This document shows positions 26,421 through 35,573 of a stretch of DNA of 64,000 bases, in pieces. Every line of letters starts with the position of its first letter. Position 1 is the first letter of the stretch. The position numbers and the translations under genes are program-made. The notes under the pieces are model-generated. The model was not told the origin of the DNA, made no database searches, and saw only the letters and a program-made list of their open reading frames with translations. The stretch spans positions 1 to 64,000 of the forward strand of contig NZ_QGDT01000006.1 in NCBI RefSeq assembly GCF_003149085.1. Direction: 5' to 3'. This DNA is from Dyadobacter jejuensis. GTDB lineage: Bacteria; Bacteroidota; Bacteroidia; Cytophagales; Spirosomataceae.

Positions 26421-27539
26421 GTGTTATTTAAAGAGATCCCAGGACTTGAAAACATTAAAAAAACGCTTAAAAGGTCGGTAGAAACCAGCCATTTGGCTCA
26501 TGCCCTGCTGTTCGACAGTACCGTTGGAGGCGCTGGGCTGGCCATGGGACTGGCATTTGCCACTTATATCAATTGTGAGAATAGGACTTCGGAAGATGCC
26601 TGTGGGGTATGCGCATCCTGTATCAAGATGAGTAAACTCATCCATCCCGACTTCCATTTTATATTCCCAGTGGCTGGCGCAAAAAAAAGCTCGGGTAATA
26701 ACAGTGAATCGTTTTTGCCCTTATGGCGGTCGTTTTTGAGTGAGAACCCCTACCGGACCCTCCCCGAATGGCTCGATCATATTGGTGCAGACAATAAGCA
26801 GGGCAATATATCGGTAGAAGAGGCCCGAGGCGTGCTCCGTAAACTTTCTGTCAAATCCTATGAAGGGGAGTACAAGATACTCTTGATATGGAAGGCCGAT
26901 ATTATGAATGCCTCCTCGGCCAATGCTTTGCTAAAAATTCTGGAAGAGCCTCCTGCAAAAACCCTTTTTATACTCATTAGCGACCAATCCGATCGCCTGA
27001 TAACCACGATTATCTCCCGTACTCAGCGCATCTACATTCCTGCCTTTGCCGATAGCGAGATAGAAGGCTACCTAGAAGGGCGTGGAGTGGCCAAAAACTT
27101 GGCCCATCAGATCACCTTCCTTAGCGATGGCAATCTTTCGCAGGCCATTAAGCAGGTAAACGAACAGCAAGACGACACCAGCAATTGGTTTGCCGACTGG
27201 ATGAGGGCCTGTTACCGCTACGACCTAGAGGATTTGGTAAAACGAGCCGACCAGTTCGATACGATGAACAAAGAGCAACAAAAAGCCATGCTAGAATATG
27301 CTTTGCGCCTCTACCGCGATATGTTGCTATGGGCCCAAGGGGCCGGGGAACTATTACGTGTGCCAGAAAAGGAACTCACTTTTGTAAAAAACTTCTCCAA
27401 AGCCGTTTCATTTGATGGGCTCGGAAAAATGATAGATGAAATAAATAAGGCATATTTGCATATTGAACGCAACGTAAGGGCTAAAATGGTATTTTTGGAC
27501 CTTTCCCTGACCGTTGCCCCCTATTTCAAAACGAAATGA
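26421..27539 (+). CDS. holB: DNA polymerase III subunit delta' (clamp loader)
   Basis: 372 residues starting with GTG at 26421 (LFKEIPGLENIKKTLKRSVE). Features of delta'/DnaX: AHALLFDSTVGGAGLAMGLA in place of a canonical Walker A, a four-cysteine zinc cluster (INCENRTSEDACGVCASC), ADIMNASSANALLKILEEPP, and the sensor stretch LITTIISRTQRIYI. The degenerate P-loop is expected for delta', which does not hydrolyse ATP. It acts in the clamp-loader complex. The stop overlaps the rimB start by 4 bases (ATGA), implying translational coupling. Confidence 0.93.
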   Translation: MLFKEIPGLENIKKTLKRSVETSHLAHALLFDSTVGGAGLAMGLAFATYINCENRTSEDACGVCASCIKMSKLIHPDFHFIFPVAGAKKSSGNNSESFLPLWRSFLSENPYRTLPEWLDHIGADNKQGNISVEEARGVLRKLSVKSYEGEYKILLIWKADIMNASSANALLKILEEPPAKTLFILISDQSDRLITTIISRTQRIYIPAFADSEIEGYLEGRGVAKNLAHQITFLSDGNLSQAIKQVNEQQDDTSNWFADWMRACYRYDLEDLVKRADQFDTMNKEQQKAMLEYALRLYRDMLLWAQGAGELLRVPEKELTFVKNFSKAVSFDGLGKMIDEINKAYLHIERNVRAKMVFLDLSLTVAPYFKTK

Positions 27540-28045
27540 AACCTGCTAATCCATTAGAAGTTATAGGTGCTACCGACTATGTAGACCTTCCTGAGCTAGG
27601 ATGGTACTATGCTTCGGCGCGGATCGACTCTGGCGCTACCAGCTCTTCTATCCATTGCTCGAGTGTCAAACTGATACAAGAGGGGGAGACTCCCGTGTTA
27701 AAAGTGAAGCTAGACTCAAAACGGGGAGCACCGGAGCATTGCTTTACAACGAGCAATTTCAAGGAGACCGTCGTCAAGAACTCTTCGGGCCTTGCAGAAA
27801 AACGTTATGTTATCAAAACGGTGATCGAGCTGTTTGGCCGAAAGATCAGAACAGAATTTTCTTTGGCCAACCGTAAAAAGATGCGCTATCCTATACTTTT
27901 GGGTCGGAAATTATTGAAAGGTCGATTTATAATCGATGTCGCCCAGAAGGATCTGTCGGTCAAGAAAAAAGTAATCAATCAAAATCCTGAGCAGCAAACG
28001 CTCCACGACAAGCCAAGTGAATCTTTGCCGCCATCCTTAAAATAG
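27536..28045 (+). CDS. rimB: RimB-like retropepsin-type protease (ATP-dependent zinc protease family)
   Basis: 169 residues. The protein has IDSGATSSSIHC near residues 30-41, the D-S/T-G motif of an aspartic retropepsin-like fold, and the segment RYPILLGRKLLKGRFIIDV typical of the family once named 'ATP-dependent zinc protease'. Family members (RimB) work with the ATP-grasp ligase RimK, whose glutamate tails on ribosomal protein S6 they trim. The gene starts inside the holB stop codon and lies 9 bp before rimK, so joint function is likely. The C-terminus is a basic, low-complexity tail. No signal peptide. Confidence 0.85.
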   Translation: MKPANPLEVIGATDYVDLPELGWYYASARIDSGATSSSIHCSSVKLIQEGETPVLKVKLDSKRGAPEHCFTTSNFKETVVKNSSGLAEKRYVIKTVIELFGRKIRTEFSLANRKKMRYPILLGRKLLKGRFIIDVAQKDLSVKKKVINQNPEQQTLHDKPSESLPPSLK

Positions 28046-28054
28046 ACTAAAAAG

Positions 28055-28957
28055 ATGAAAATCGCCGTATTATCTACCAACCCAGAACTTTACTCAACGA
28101 GGAGATTGGTAGAGGCAATAAAACAAAGAGGGCATGAAGCCGTAGTGATAGACCACCTTAAGTGCTTTGTGATGATAGAAGGGGGCAACCCTACCATCAT
28201 CTACAAAGGCGAGCCGGTGGAACACCTCGACGCTATCATTCCTCGAATCGGGACTTCCGTAAATGCCTTCGGGTGCGCGGTCGTACGACAATTTGAACTA
28301 ATGAAAGTCTTTTCGACCGTCAAGTCTCAGGCCATCTTACGGTCCAGAGATAAGCTACGGAGCATGCAGGTACTGGCAAAGGCCGGAATCGACGTACCCA
28401 AGACGGTATTTGCTAAAAATCCTTCGCAAGTTAACGAGCTTATCAAACAGGTGGGAGGCCCCCCGGTGATTATCAAGCTCCTAGAAGGCACCCAAGGTGT
28501 TGGGGTGGTTTTGGCAGAAAGTACCAAAGCAGCCAAGTCCACTATTGAGGCATTCTATGGCTTAAAGGCTAACTTTTTGATCCAGGAATTTATTGCCGAG
28601 TCGAAAGGAGCCGACATCCGGGCACTAGTCATAGGCAACCGGGTAGTGGCGGCCATGAAGCGGCAAGGACACGAAGGCGATTTCCGTTCCAACTTGCACA
28701 GAGGTGGCGAAGGCTTAGCCATTACACTGAGCCCCGAGGAAGAGGAGGCGGCCGTATCGGCAGCCAGGGCCTTGGGTATTAAAATAGCCGGTGTCGACTT
28801 GCTGCAGTCGGCAAGGGGACCCCTGGTGATGGAGGTCAACTCCTCTCCTGGCCTAAAAGGAATAGAGGGGATATCGAATATCGATGTAGCCTCTTTAATC
28901 GTGCAGTATATAGAAGATAAAATCATAACCGACGAAGGCGATACGGTTGGGGTGTAA
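28055..28957 (+). CDS. rimK: Ribosomal protein S6--L-glutamate ligase (RimK)
   Basis: 300 residues. An ATP-grasp ligase adding glutamates to the C-terminus of S6. Starts MKIAVLSTNPELYSTRRLVE; the ATP-grasp loop is VIIKLLEGTQGVGVVLAES; other motifs are IQEFIAESKGADIRALV and AGVDLLQSARGPLVMEVNSS with Mg ligands E and N. Complete. The neighbour rimB is the proposed processing enzyme; rimA, which is found in some Pseudomonas clusters, is absent. hemC follows by 12 bp. Confidence 0.94.
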   Translation: MKIAVLSTNPELYSTRRLVEAIKQRGHEAVVIDHLKCFVMIEGGNPTIIYKGEPVEHLDAIIPRIGTSVNAFGCAVVRQFELMKVFSTVKSQAILRSRDKLRSMQVLAKAGIDVPKTVFAKNPSQVNELIKQVGGPPVIIKLLEGTQGVGVVLAESTKAAKSTIEAFYGLKANFLIQEFIAESKGADIRALVIGNRVVAAMKRQGHEGDFRSNLHRGGEGLAITLSPEEEEAAVSAARALGIKIAGVDLLQSARGPLVMEVNSSPGLKGIEGISNIDVASLIVQYIEDKIITDEGDTVGV

Positions 28958-28969
28958 GTAACGATATTT

Positions 28970-29896
28970 ATGAAGCAAATAAGAATAGGAACGAGAGGGA
29001 GCAAACTAGCCTTGTGGCAGGCATACTATGTTCAGGATCGGCTACAAGCCCATGGTATGGAATCTGAAATTGTGATTATCGATACCAAAGGTGATCAAAT
29101 ACTGGATCGATCCCTGTCCAAAATAGGCAGTAAGGGGGTATTTACCGAAGAGCTAGAGGTGAAGCTAGGCAACGGGGACATCGACTTGGCCGTGCATAGC
29201 GCCAAAGACATGCAGTCGTCACTAGACGAGGCTTTCGAACTCATTGCTTTTACCCCTCGCGAAAAGACCAACGACGTATTACTAAGCAGCAATAAAGCGC
29301 TCAGTCTCGAATCGGGAGTGCCCTTCGTGATAGGAACCTCCTCCACCAGGCGGATCGCCACGTTAAAGAGCCTATACCCGCATATAAAAACCGTAGATAT
29401 GCGTGGCAACCTGCAAACGAGAATCAAAAAAATGCAGGATGGCCAATGCGATGCTTTACTACTGGCCTATGCCGGGGTACATCGGATGGAATACGATGAT
29501 CAGATTGCACAGGTATTGAGCTTGGACACCTTCACACCAGCCGTAGGCCAGGGAACCATCGCTATAGAATGTGCCGTAGCCCTCGAAAAAGAAAGAAAAA
29601 CCAAGATCAAAGAAGCACTCAATGACCCCGCTACCGAGACCTGCCTAAAAACCGAACGTGCCTTCCTCAAAAAACTGGAGGGAGGTTGTAGCATTCCGGT
29701 ATTTGGCTTGGCAACCCTATCCGGAAACCAGATTCATTTCCGTGCCGGCATCATCAATTTGTCGGGCAGGAAGTCTATCAGAATAGAGCGCCAAGGCCCT
29801 ATGGATGCCCCAGAGGCCTTGGGCTTGGCCATGGCCGAGGAATTGCTGGAGGCCGGGGCTGAGGCCATATTGAAGGAGATCAAAGGCCAGCTATAA
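28970..29896 (+). CDS. hemC: Porphobilinogen deaminase
   Basis: 308 residues; joins four porphobilinogen units to hydroxymethylbilane in heme synthesis. Starts IRIGTRGSKLALWQAYYVQD. Conserved parts include VHSAKDMQ with the catalytic Asp region, GTSSTRRIATL, VDMRGNLQTR and Cys240 in EGGCSIPVFG, the residue binding the dipyrromethane cofactor. Full length. It is the last gene in the holB-rimB-rimK run and is closed by a shared terminator. Confidence 0.97.
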   Translation: MKQIRIGTRGSKLALWQAYYVQDRLQAHGMESEIVIIDTKGDQILDRSLSKIGSKGVFTEELEVKLGNGDIDLAVHSAKDMQSSLDEAFELIAFTPREKTNDVLLSSNKALSLESGVPFVIGTSSTRRIATLKSLYPHIKTVDMRGNLQTRIKKMQDGQCDALLLAYAGVHRMEYDDQIAQVLSLDTFTPAVGQGTIAIECAVALEKERKTKIKEALNDPATETCLKTERAFLKKLEGGCSIPVFGLATLSGNQIHFRAGIINLSGRKSIRIERQGPMDAPEALGLAMAEELLEAGAEAILKEIKGQL

Positions 29897-30002
29897 ACAC
29901 CTTACCCCCTGCTTGCACGATGCTAGGCCTATTGCATAAAGGCCTGCTCAGCCATAACCTACCTCCAGCAGCGGATAAGAATCCACGACTCCACCCTCAT
30001 AA

Positions 30003-30043
30003 AAAAAAGCCCTAGACCGTGCTATACAGTCTAGGGCTTTTTT
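30003..30043. terminator. Bidirectional terminator between hemC and the outer-membrane receptor gene
   Basis: AAAAAAGCCCTAGAC at 30003-30017 is complementary to GTCTAGGGCTTTTTT at 30029-30043. The A and T runs serve both convergent transcripts. Confidence 0.9.
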
Positions 30044-30061
30044 AGTTCAAATGACTACGAC

Positions 30062-32707
30062 TCAATTGGTTTTGGTAGTCGCTGGAGTTTTGTCCGTTTT
30101 GGTATCGGAAGTAGTGGCTACTTTGCTTCTAGTGGTAGTACTAGGTGTGGGGGTAGACTCCGTATTGCCGGCACTCATACTTCCACCTTCACTCTTCTGA
30201 TCGTCGTTATTAATCGATTTTTTCCGACGCGTTTTTTGCTCCACAAAATTCATTTTACCTAAACGATACGAGAAGTTCACGCGAATACCTCGGTTATACA
30301 AAAAGTTGTTATTCACCTGGGTAAAGGTACTCGACTCTATGCTCGTCTTCATATTGAAGCTAGGCGCCAGGAAATTCTCCATGGCCAGACCGATACTTCC
30401 ACGCTTGTTAGCAAAGTCCTTCTTAACTCCTAAGTCGTACATTCTAAATCCAGTTTCATATCCCTGAAGCTGTACGTCTCTTCCGCGGCTAAAGGCCCCA
30501 GCCTGGATTCCCCAGCCTTTGTTGAGCGATACACTGGCCCGCAACCGGCCGCTGGTTACGAAACCTGAGTTGCTAGATGCAAGCGCCGGATCGGGGCTAT
30601 TATTAGACAAGTCGGAATAGTAGGTATCAAAGCCCCCGCTGATCTGCAGTCGCTTGAAAAAGGTGATGTTACCAAAGATATTGACACCATAGTTTTTCTT
30701 ATTACCAATATTGCCATAAGTTGTGGTAACCACCCCTTCGTCACTCGTCGTACGGATTTTCTCAATAGAATTGTTGGTAAACCTAGCGAAGGTTGACACA
30801 TTGACGTACAAGGAGTTTTTAAAGAAACTGGTGCTCAATTCCACCTGATCGGTCAACTCAGGATCAAGCTCAGGATTACCAAAGCTTATATTGTTAGGAT
30901 TGGAGGTATTTACGTTCGGGTTCAAGAATTGAATACCGGGACGTTGCAAACGACGGTTATAGCCCAACTTGATGGTCTGTCCCTTCCCTACCGTTTGAGA
31001 GATATTGATACTAGGAACTAGGTTGGCATAGGCCGGAATGTCTAGTTTACCAATTTCACCCTGAGTAGCATTGATGCCCGTATATTCATAACGCGCTCCC
31101 GCTTTTAAAGAGAACTTGCTCTTGGTCGTCAGGGTATAGGACAAATACCCCGCCGCTACATTCTGGTCGTAATTTAGGCTACTCGGTGACTCTGCCGTAC
31201 CGATGGTATTATAATAATCATAATCACTCACTACCTGGCGGAAGATTCCCTTACCACCTACTTCTATCATTTGATTATCCTTAATAGGCGTTTGGTAGTC
31301 TACTTGAAGGGTGCTTTCTTGGTTAAAGCTGGCGTTATTATTACCCTGAGCACCTAGAAATTCTTTAAGCTGGGAGTTGTTGAGGCTATACAGGTCTGCA
31401 TCATAATCGTTGGTCCTATTGTTCCGGCTAAACTGACCCGATATGCTAAACTCTTGCTGTGGCTTAGACAGGGTCTTGTAATAGTCTAGGTTAATATCCC
31501 AAGTCCCCGACTCATCTATCACATTCACATCGCGATAGTCGGTGGTAGTGGTGGTACCTATTCGCGTCAAGGTTGTCAGATCTTGGGTATTATTGAAGTT
31601 ACGAACCCCGTACCGTACATTGGCCGACAAGGTTGTCTTAGCGTCTAGGTCGTAATCCCAACCCAAGTTATACGATCCAAAAGTAATTTTGTTTTTGGTA
31701 TCGCTCATCTGAGAGATAGTAAAGTCAGATTCTTTACCGGTCTGCACATTTTCGGATTTGCCAGGCATATTGTACATAAACCTCCCAAAGCCTCCAAGGC
31801 TAAAGCCCATATTTCCTGAACGGTAGTTGCCGCGAAGGCCTACATTCGTCCCACGGTTTCCTACCCCGGTATTAAAGTCGAGGGTACCGCCTTGAATTCT
31901 ACTTTTCTTAGTAACGATATTGATGATCCCCGCGGATCCTTCAGCGTCATAACGCGCCGATGGAGAAGTGATCACTTCTACCGACTTAATCATATCGGCC
32001 GGAATTTGCTTCAAGGCATCGGATACACTGGTGGCGATAATGGTAGAGGGCTTATTGTTGATCAGGACCCTAACGTTAGAATTCCCGCGAAGAGACACAT
32101 TCCCGTCCAAGTCTACCGTAAGCATCGGCACTTTTTTCATGACATCGCTGGCATCTCCGCCCTTGCTGGTAATATCTTTTTCGGCGTTATAAACCAATCG
32201 ATCTACTTTTTCTTCGATCATTTGGGCCATACCCACTACCTCAACCTCATTGAGCTGAACCACGTCGGGGGCCATCAGGATAGTACCTAGATCCAAATCG
32301 GTCTTTTTGTCGATATGAACCTTGTTAATCGTCTTATTTTTATAGCCGATAAAAGAAATAAGAATTTTAAAATCCCCACTTGCAACCTTGGTCATAGTAA
32401 ACTCCCCTTTTTCATCGGTGGTAGTACCATCTATAGGGCGGTTGGACTTTAGGTCGATTAAGGATAAAGCTGCAAATTCTACAGGATTATTACTCACGGA
32501 ATCCTTTAGTACTCCTTTTATTTTCCCGTTACCCTTTGGGCTATCTTCTGTCGTTCCCGGGATTACCGTTTCCCGATTCCTCAAGCGGCTGTCGTTGCCT
32601 CCACCTCCACTGCCTCCTCTTCCTCCACCTCCTGGGGGTTGCGACCATGCGTTAAAGCATATCAATGTGAGTGTAATGATGGCGGCTAATAGTTTTGATT
32701 TTTTCAT
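30062..32707 (-). CDS. TonB-dependent receptor-like outer-membrane beta-barrel protein
   Basis: 881 residues. Signal peptide 1-22 (cleaved before QPPGGGG), then a Gly-rich linker (about 23-40). Next is a carboxypeptidase-regulatory-like beta-sandwich (about 62-150, GKIKGVLKDSVSNNPVEFAA). The plug region has VMKKVPMLTVDLDGNVSLRG and a conserved SARYDAEGSAGIINIVTKK. A long beta-barrel follows, ending in a Ser/Thr/Lys-rich tail. This is the 'outer membrane beta-barrel family' of Bacteroidota, which lacks the SusC-type plug signatures. Substrate unknown. Monocistronic; the divergent LytS/LytTR pair beside it could sense the same stimulus, which is inference. Confidence 0.88.
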   Translation of the reverse strand: MKKSKLLAAIITLTLICFNAWSQPPGGGGRGGSGGGGNDSRLRNRETVIPGTTEDSPKGNGKIKGVLKDSVSNNPVEFAALSLIDLKSNRPIDGTTTDEKGEFTMTKVASGDFKILISFIGYKNKTINKVHIDKKTDLDLGTILMAPDVVQLNEVEVVGMAQMIEEKVDRLVYNAEKDITSKGGDASDVMKKVPMLTVDLDGNVSLRGNSNVRVLINNKPSTIIATSVSDALKQIPADMIKSVEVITSPSARYDAEGSAGIINIVTKKSRIQGGTLDFNTGVGNRGTNVGLRGNYRSGNMGFSLGGFGRFMYNMPGKSENVQTGKESDFTISQMSDTKNKITFGSYNLGWDYDLDAKTTLSANVRYGVRNFNNTQDLTTLTRIGTTTTTDYRDVNVIDESGTWDINLDYYKTLSKPQQEFSISGQFSRNNRTNDYDADLYSLNNSQLKEFLGAQGNNNASFNQESTLQVDYQTPIKDNQMIEVGGKGIFRQVVSDYDYYNTIGTAESPSSLNYDQNVAAGYLSYTLTTKSKFSLKAGARYEYTGINATQGEIGKLDIPAYANLVPSINISQTVGKGQTIKLGYNRRLQRPGIQFLNPNVNTSNPNNISFGNPELDPELTDQVELSTSFFKNSLYVNVSTFARFTNNSIEKIRTTSDEGVVTTTYGNIGNKKNYGVNIFGNITFFKRLQISGGFDTYYSDLSNNSPDPALASSNSGFVTSGRLRASVSLNKGWGIQAGAFSRGRDVQLQGYETGFRMYDLGVKKDFANKRGSIGLAMENFLAPSFNMKTSIESSTFTQVNNNFLYNRGIRVNFSYRLGKMNFVEQKTRRKKSINNDDQKSEGGSMSAGNTESTPTPSTTTRSKVATTSDTKTDKTPATTKTN

Positions 32708-32986
32708 AATGGCTTTAGATAAAGGACATAATTACAATTTCAAAGTAAATAGATTACTGGCGTAATTTTTTGCTAAATAGATATAGCTACCCACAGAATA
32801 GATCAATTTGGCGTTTGAACCGACGAAACCTAAATGACATCTATCAGCCATGCTAAGAGATAGACCAGAACAAGGTATAGGCAAATACCACTAGACTGTC
32901 GAGTATACCGCTATCCCGATCGATTCTTAGACATTAATTGCACTTTTTACGTTAAAATTGTATCATTAAGTTCAATACCCAAACGA

Positions 32987-34060
32987 ATGACTGAAACAAG
33001 CCCATCCAAGAAATATCCCGCCTTTTTACTTCATATTTTGGGTTGGATATTCTTAGCTTTTCTAATGACTTGGCAGCCTCTAAGCTGGCAGATAGAGCTC
33101 CCTCACACCTTCTGGATCAAAGGCGTGGCGCAGTTTTGCCTGCTTATCGTGCTGTTTTACCTCAACTACTATCTGTTCTACCCGAAGTTCCTTGCCAAAA
33201 ATAAGGTCCTGTACTTTATAGTATTGAATGTCCTGGCAGTGGTGGTTCTGGCCTATGCCATCGAGCAAGTCAAGATCTTGATCAACCATGGCGATTATAT
33301 GGAGCGCGCCTTCCAGGCCGCTCGGGAATCTCCAGGACCTAAAAAGCCCAAGGACAAAATCGACACTTTCGCTTTGTTAACCGCCCTGATCATCATAGGA
33401 GTAAGCACCAGCATTGCGGCCGTCAGAAACGCCCAGTTGGACCGAGAGTTCCGTCAGGAATTAGAGCAGCAAAAGATAAAGTCGGAATTGAGTTTCCTAA
33501 AGGCCCAAATCAACCCGCACTTCTTTTTTAATACGCTCAACAATATTTATGCCCTCACTTTAATTGATGTAGAAGCGGCTCAAAAAGCCCTACACAAGTT
33601 ATCGCGACTGATGCGCTATGTTCTTTATGAAACCCAAAGGGAAACCGTACGCCTTAGTGAGGAGATCGCCTTTGCCCAGGATTATATTCAGCTGATGCAG
33701 CTCAGGCTCACCGACAAGGTGCGGGTAACGCTAACGCCCCCAAGCGAGCTGGTAGATGTACCTATAGCGCCTATGCTCTTCCTTCCCTTTATAGAAAACG
33801 CCTTTAAGCACGGTGTGAGCGCTACAGACCCTAGCGAAATCGAAATAACGATATCACAAGAGCAAAACACCTTGCATGTGGAGGTGATCAATACGCTTTT
33901 TATAAAGAAGTCGGTTTCCCTGGACGGAAGTAACGGGATAGGCCTCACCAACACCCAACGCAGGCTGGACCTGCTGTATCCGGACCGATATCAACTAGAG
34001 GTAAAAGAAGACATTGCTAACAAAGCCTATGAAGTAAGACTTTCATTACAAACTATATGA
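32987..34060 (+). CDS. LytS-type sensor histidine kinase
   Basis: 357 residues. Membrane segments near 13-28, 43-65, 73-92 and 128-146, then a cytosolic coiled coil and the His_kinase domain (PF06580-type). The phosphorylated histidine is probably H178 in AQINPHFFFNTLNNIY. The C-terminal ATPase has FLPFIENAFKHGV (N-box) and GIGLTNTQRRLDLLY (G-box). No extracytoplasmic sensing domain of size is present, so it senses through the membrane segments. The stop overlaps the next gene by 4 bases, so it is paired with the LytTR regulator. Confidence 0.93.
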   Translation: MTETSPSKKYPAFLLHILGWIFLAFLMTWQPLSWQIELPHTFWIKGVAQFCLLIVLFYLNYYLFYPKFLAKNKVLYFIVLNVLAVVVLAYAIEQVKILINHGDYMERAFQAARESPGPKKPKDKIDTFALLTALIIIGVSTSIAAVRNAQLDREFRQELEQQKIKSELSFLKAQINPHFFFNTLNNIYALTLIDVEAAQKALHKLSRLMRYVLYETQRETVRLSEEIAFAQDYIQLMQLRLTDKVRVTLTPPSELVDVPIAPMLFLPFIENAFKHGVSATDPSEIEITISQEQNTLHVEVINTLFIKKSVSLDGSNGIGLTNTQRRLDLLYPDRYQLEVKEDIANKAYEVRLSLQTI

Positions 34061-34794
34061 CACTCGTTTCTTGCATTGCCGTCGACGACGAACCGCTAGC
34101 CTTAGGGTTAGTCTGCTCGTTTATAGAAAAAACCCCTTTCTTAAAATTAGTTGGAAGATACTCCAGTGCAGTTGAAGCCCTGGAGGCCATCCATTCCCAG
34201 CCGATCGACCTCATTTTTTTAGATATCCAAATGCCCGATCTCACGGGGATCGAACTGGCCCGGGTGATCGATAAAAAAGAAGGGAAAACACCTAAGCTCA
34301 TCTTCACCACTGCTTTCAACCATTTTGCCCTTGAAGGCTATAAGGTAGACGCTTTGGACTACCTATTAAAACCCTTCAATTATGAGGAGTTCCTAAGAGC
34401 GGCCACCAAGGCCCAGGCCTATATGGAGCTGGTGCACCGGGCTGCAGCTCCGCCCAGCCCTCAGGCGCCCACAGAGGAATACCTCTATTTAAAAGTGGAA
34501 TACCAGATGTACAGGATCTTGTATGACGATATTTTGTATATGGAAGGTTTGAAGGATTATGTGAAAGTTCATTTAAAAAATGAGCCCAAACCCTTGCTCT
34601 CACTCACCAGCCTCAAATCGCTAGAGGATAAGCTCCCCGAAAGTAAGTTTATGCGTATCCACCGCTCCTATATCGTCAATCTGGACCAGATCAACGCCAT
34701 CACTAAGAACAGCATACAAATCCAGGGGCAGACCATCCCGGTCAGCGAACAATATAAAGAAGCTTTCTCGCAGTTTCTGAGTAAGTGGCTCTAA
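34057..34794 (+). CDS. LytTR-family response regulator
   Basis: 245 residues. Receiver domain (1-120): CIAVDDEPLALGLV, phospho-acceptor Asp56 in LIFLDIQMPDLTG, and a conserved Lys in DYLLKPFNYEEF. LytTR DNA-binding domain (about 145-245) with ILYMEGLKDYVKVHL and FMRIHRSYIVNLDQINAI. It regulates transcription by binding direct repeats. Overlap of 4 bases with the kinase gene suggests translational coupling. Targets unknown; the divergent receptor gene at 30062 and the hydrolase gene downstream are candidates. Confidence 0.95.
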   Translation: MTLVSCIAVDDEPLALGLVCSFIEKTPFLKLVGRYSSAVEALEAIHSQPIDLIFLDIQMPDLTGIELARVIDKKEGKTPKLIFTTAFNHFALEGYKVDALDYLLKPFNYEEFLRAATKAQAYMELVHRAAAPPSPQAPTEEYLYLKVEYQMYRILYDDILYMEGLKDYVKVHLKNEPKPLLSLTSLKSLEDKLPESKFMRIHRSYIVNLDQINAITKNSIQIQGQTIPVSEQYKEAFSQFLSKWL

Positions 34795-34815
34795 TGCGGC
34801 GCTTTTAATGCTGCT

Positions 34816-35457
34816 ATGAAGTATCCTTTCCGATATCATCTCTCTATTGGACTCAACGTCCTGCTGTTGGGCTTTAACTTGCTGATGGGTTTTATCTACC
34901 GCGACAAACTCTACCAATACGTGGTTCGTGAAGGAGGGCAACACCAGATCGTGATGTATGGGAACTCGATAACGGCTCAGGGCAAGTGGGTAGAGCTCCT
35001 GGCCCGAACCGACGTACTGAATGCCAGCCTTCCCGGCCAGACGACCTATCATTTCTTGCAGGCCGTACAAGAACGGGTCATCGATAAAAAACCCAAAATA
35101 TGTTTTGTAATGGGCGGTATCAACGACATTACCATTGGTGTGTCCCCTCAGAACCTTCAAAAGAATTATAAAGAACTGCTAGAGGCTTTGATGCGGGCGG
35201 GTATTACGCCCATCGTTTCGTTGACCTTATACGAGCAAAACGATGCAAATAGCAAACGGCAAGTAGACTTATTAAATCAATTTTTAATTTCCTATTGCCA
35301 GCAAGAGGGGATCCAGTATCTCAACCCGAACGAGTACCTTTCGGATAGTACCGGGCTTAAGGCAGCCTATGCCGTCGACAAAACGCATCTGAATGAGCGT
35401 GCTTATCGGCTATGGGCGGCAGAAATTCGGGAAGTCTTGCACCAGAATAAGCTATAA
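34816..35457 (+). CDS. SGNH/GDSL hydrolase
   Basis: 213 residues. An N-terminal hydrophobic segment (about 9-26) could be a signal anchor or an uncleaved signal. The catalytic Ser lies in IVMYGNSITAQGKWVE (block I, GNSI in place of GDSL), block III-like GGINDITIG carries the oxyanion Asn, and the Asp-His pair is in VDKTHLNERAY. Such enzymes deacylate or deacetylate sugars or lipids in the envelope. It lies 21 bp behind the LytTR gene and may be in its operon. Confidence 0.88.
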   Translation: MKYPFRYHLSIGLNVLLLGFNLLMGFIYRDKLYQYVVREGGQHQIVMYGNSITAQGKWVELLARTDVLNASLPGQTTYHFLQAVQERVIDKKPKICFVMGGINDITIGVSPQNLQKNYKELLEALMRAGITPIVSLTLYEQNDANSKRQVDLLNQFLISYCQQEGIQYLNPNEYLSDSTGLKAAYAVDKTHLNERAYRLWAAEIREVLHQNKL

Positions 35458-35520
35458 TAAAAAATTGCCAATGGTCGGTGTCCCCACCAACCAACAAAAT
35501 CCCCCGTCCCAAATTAAAAT

Positions 35521-35557
35521 CAAAAAGGCCGTCTTCTTTCGAAAACGGCCCTTTTTG
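35521..35557. terminator. Terminator between SGNH hydrolase and DAHPS genes
   Basis: CAAAAAGGCCGT at 35521-35532 pairs with ACGGCCCTTTTTG at 35545-35557 with one bulged C. It sits between convergent genes and works for both. Confidence 0.8.
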
Positions 35558-35573
35558 ATTGGTTCTATCTTAA

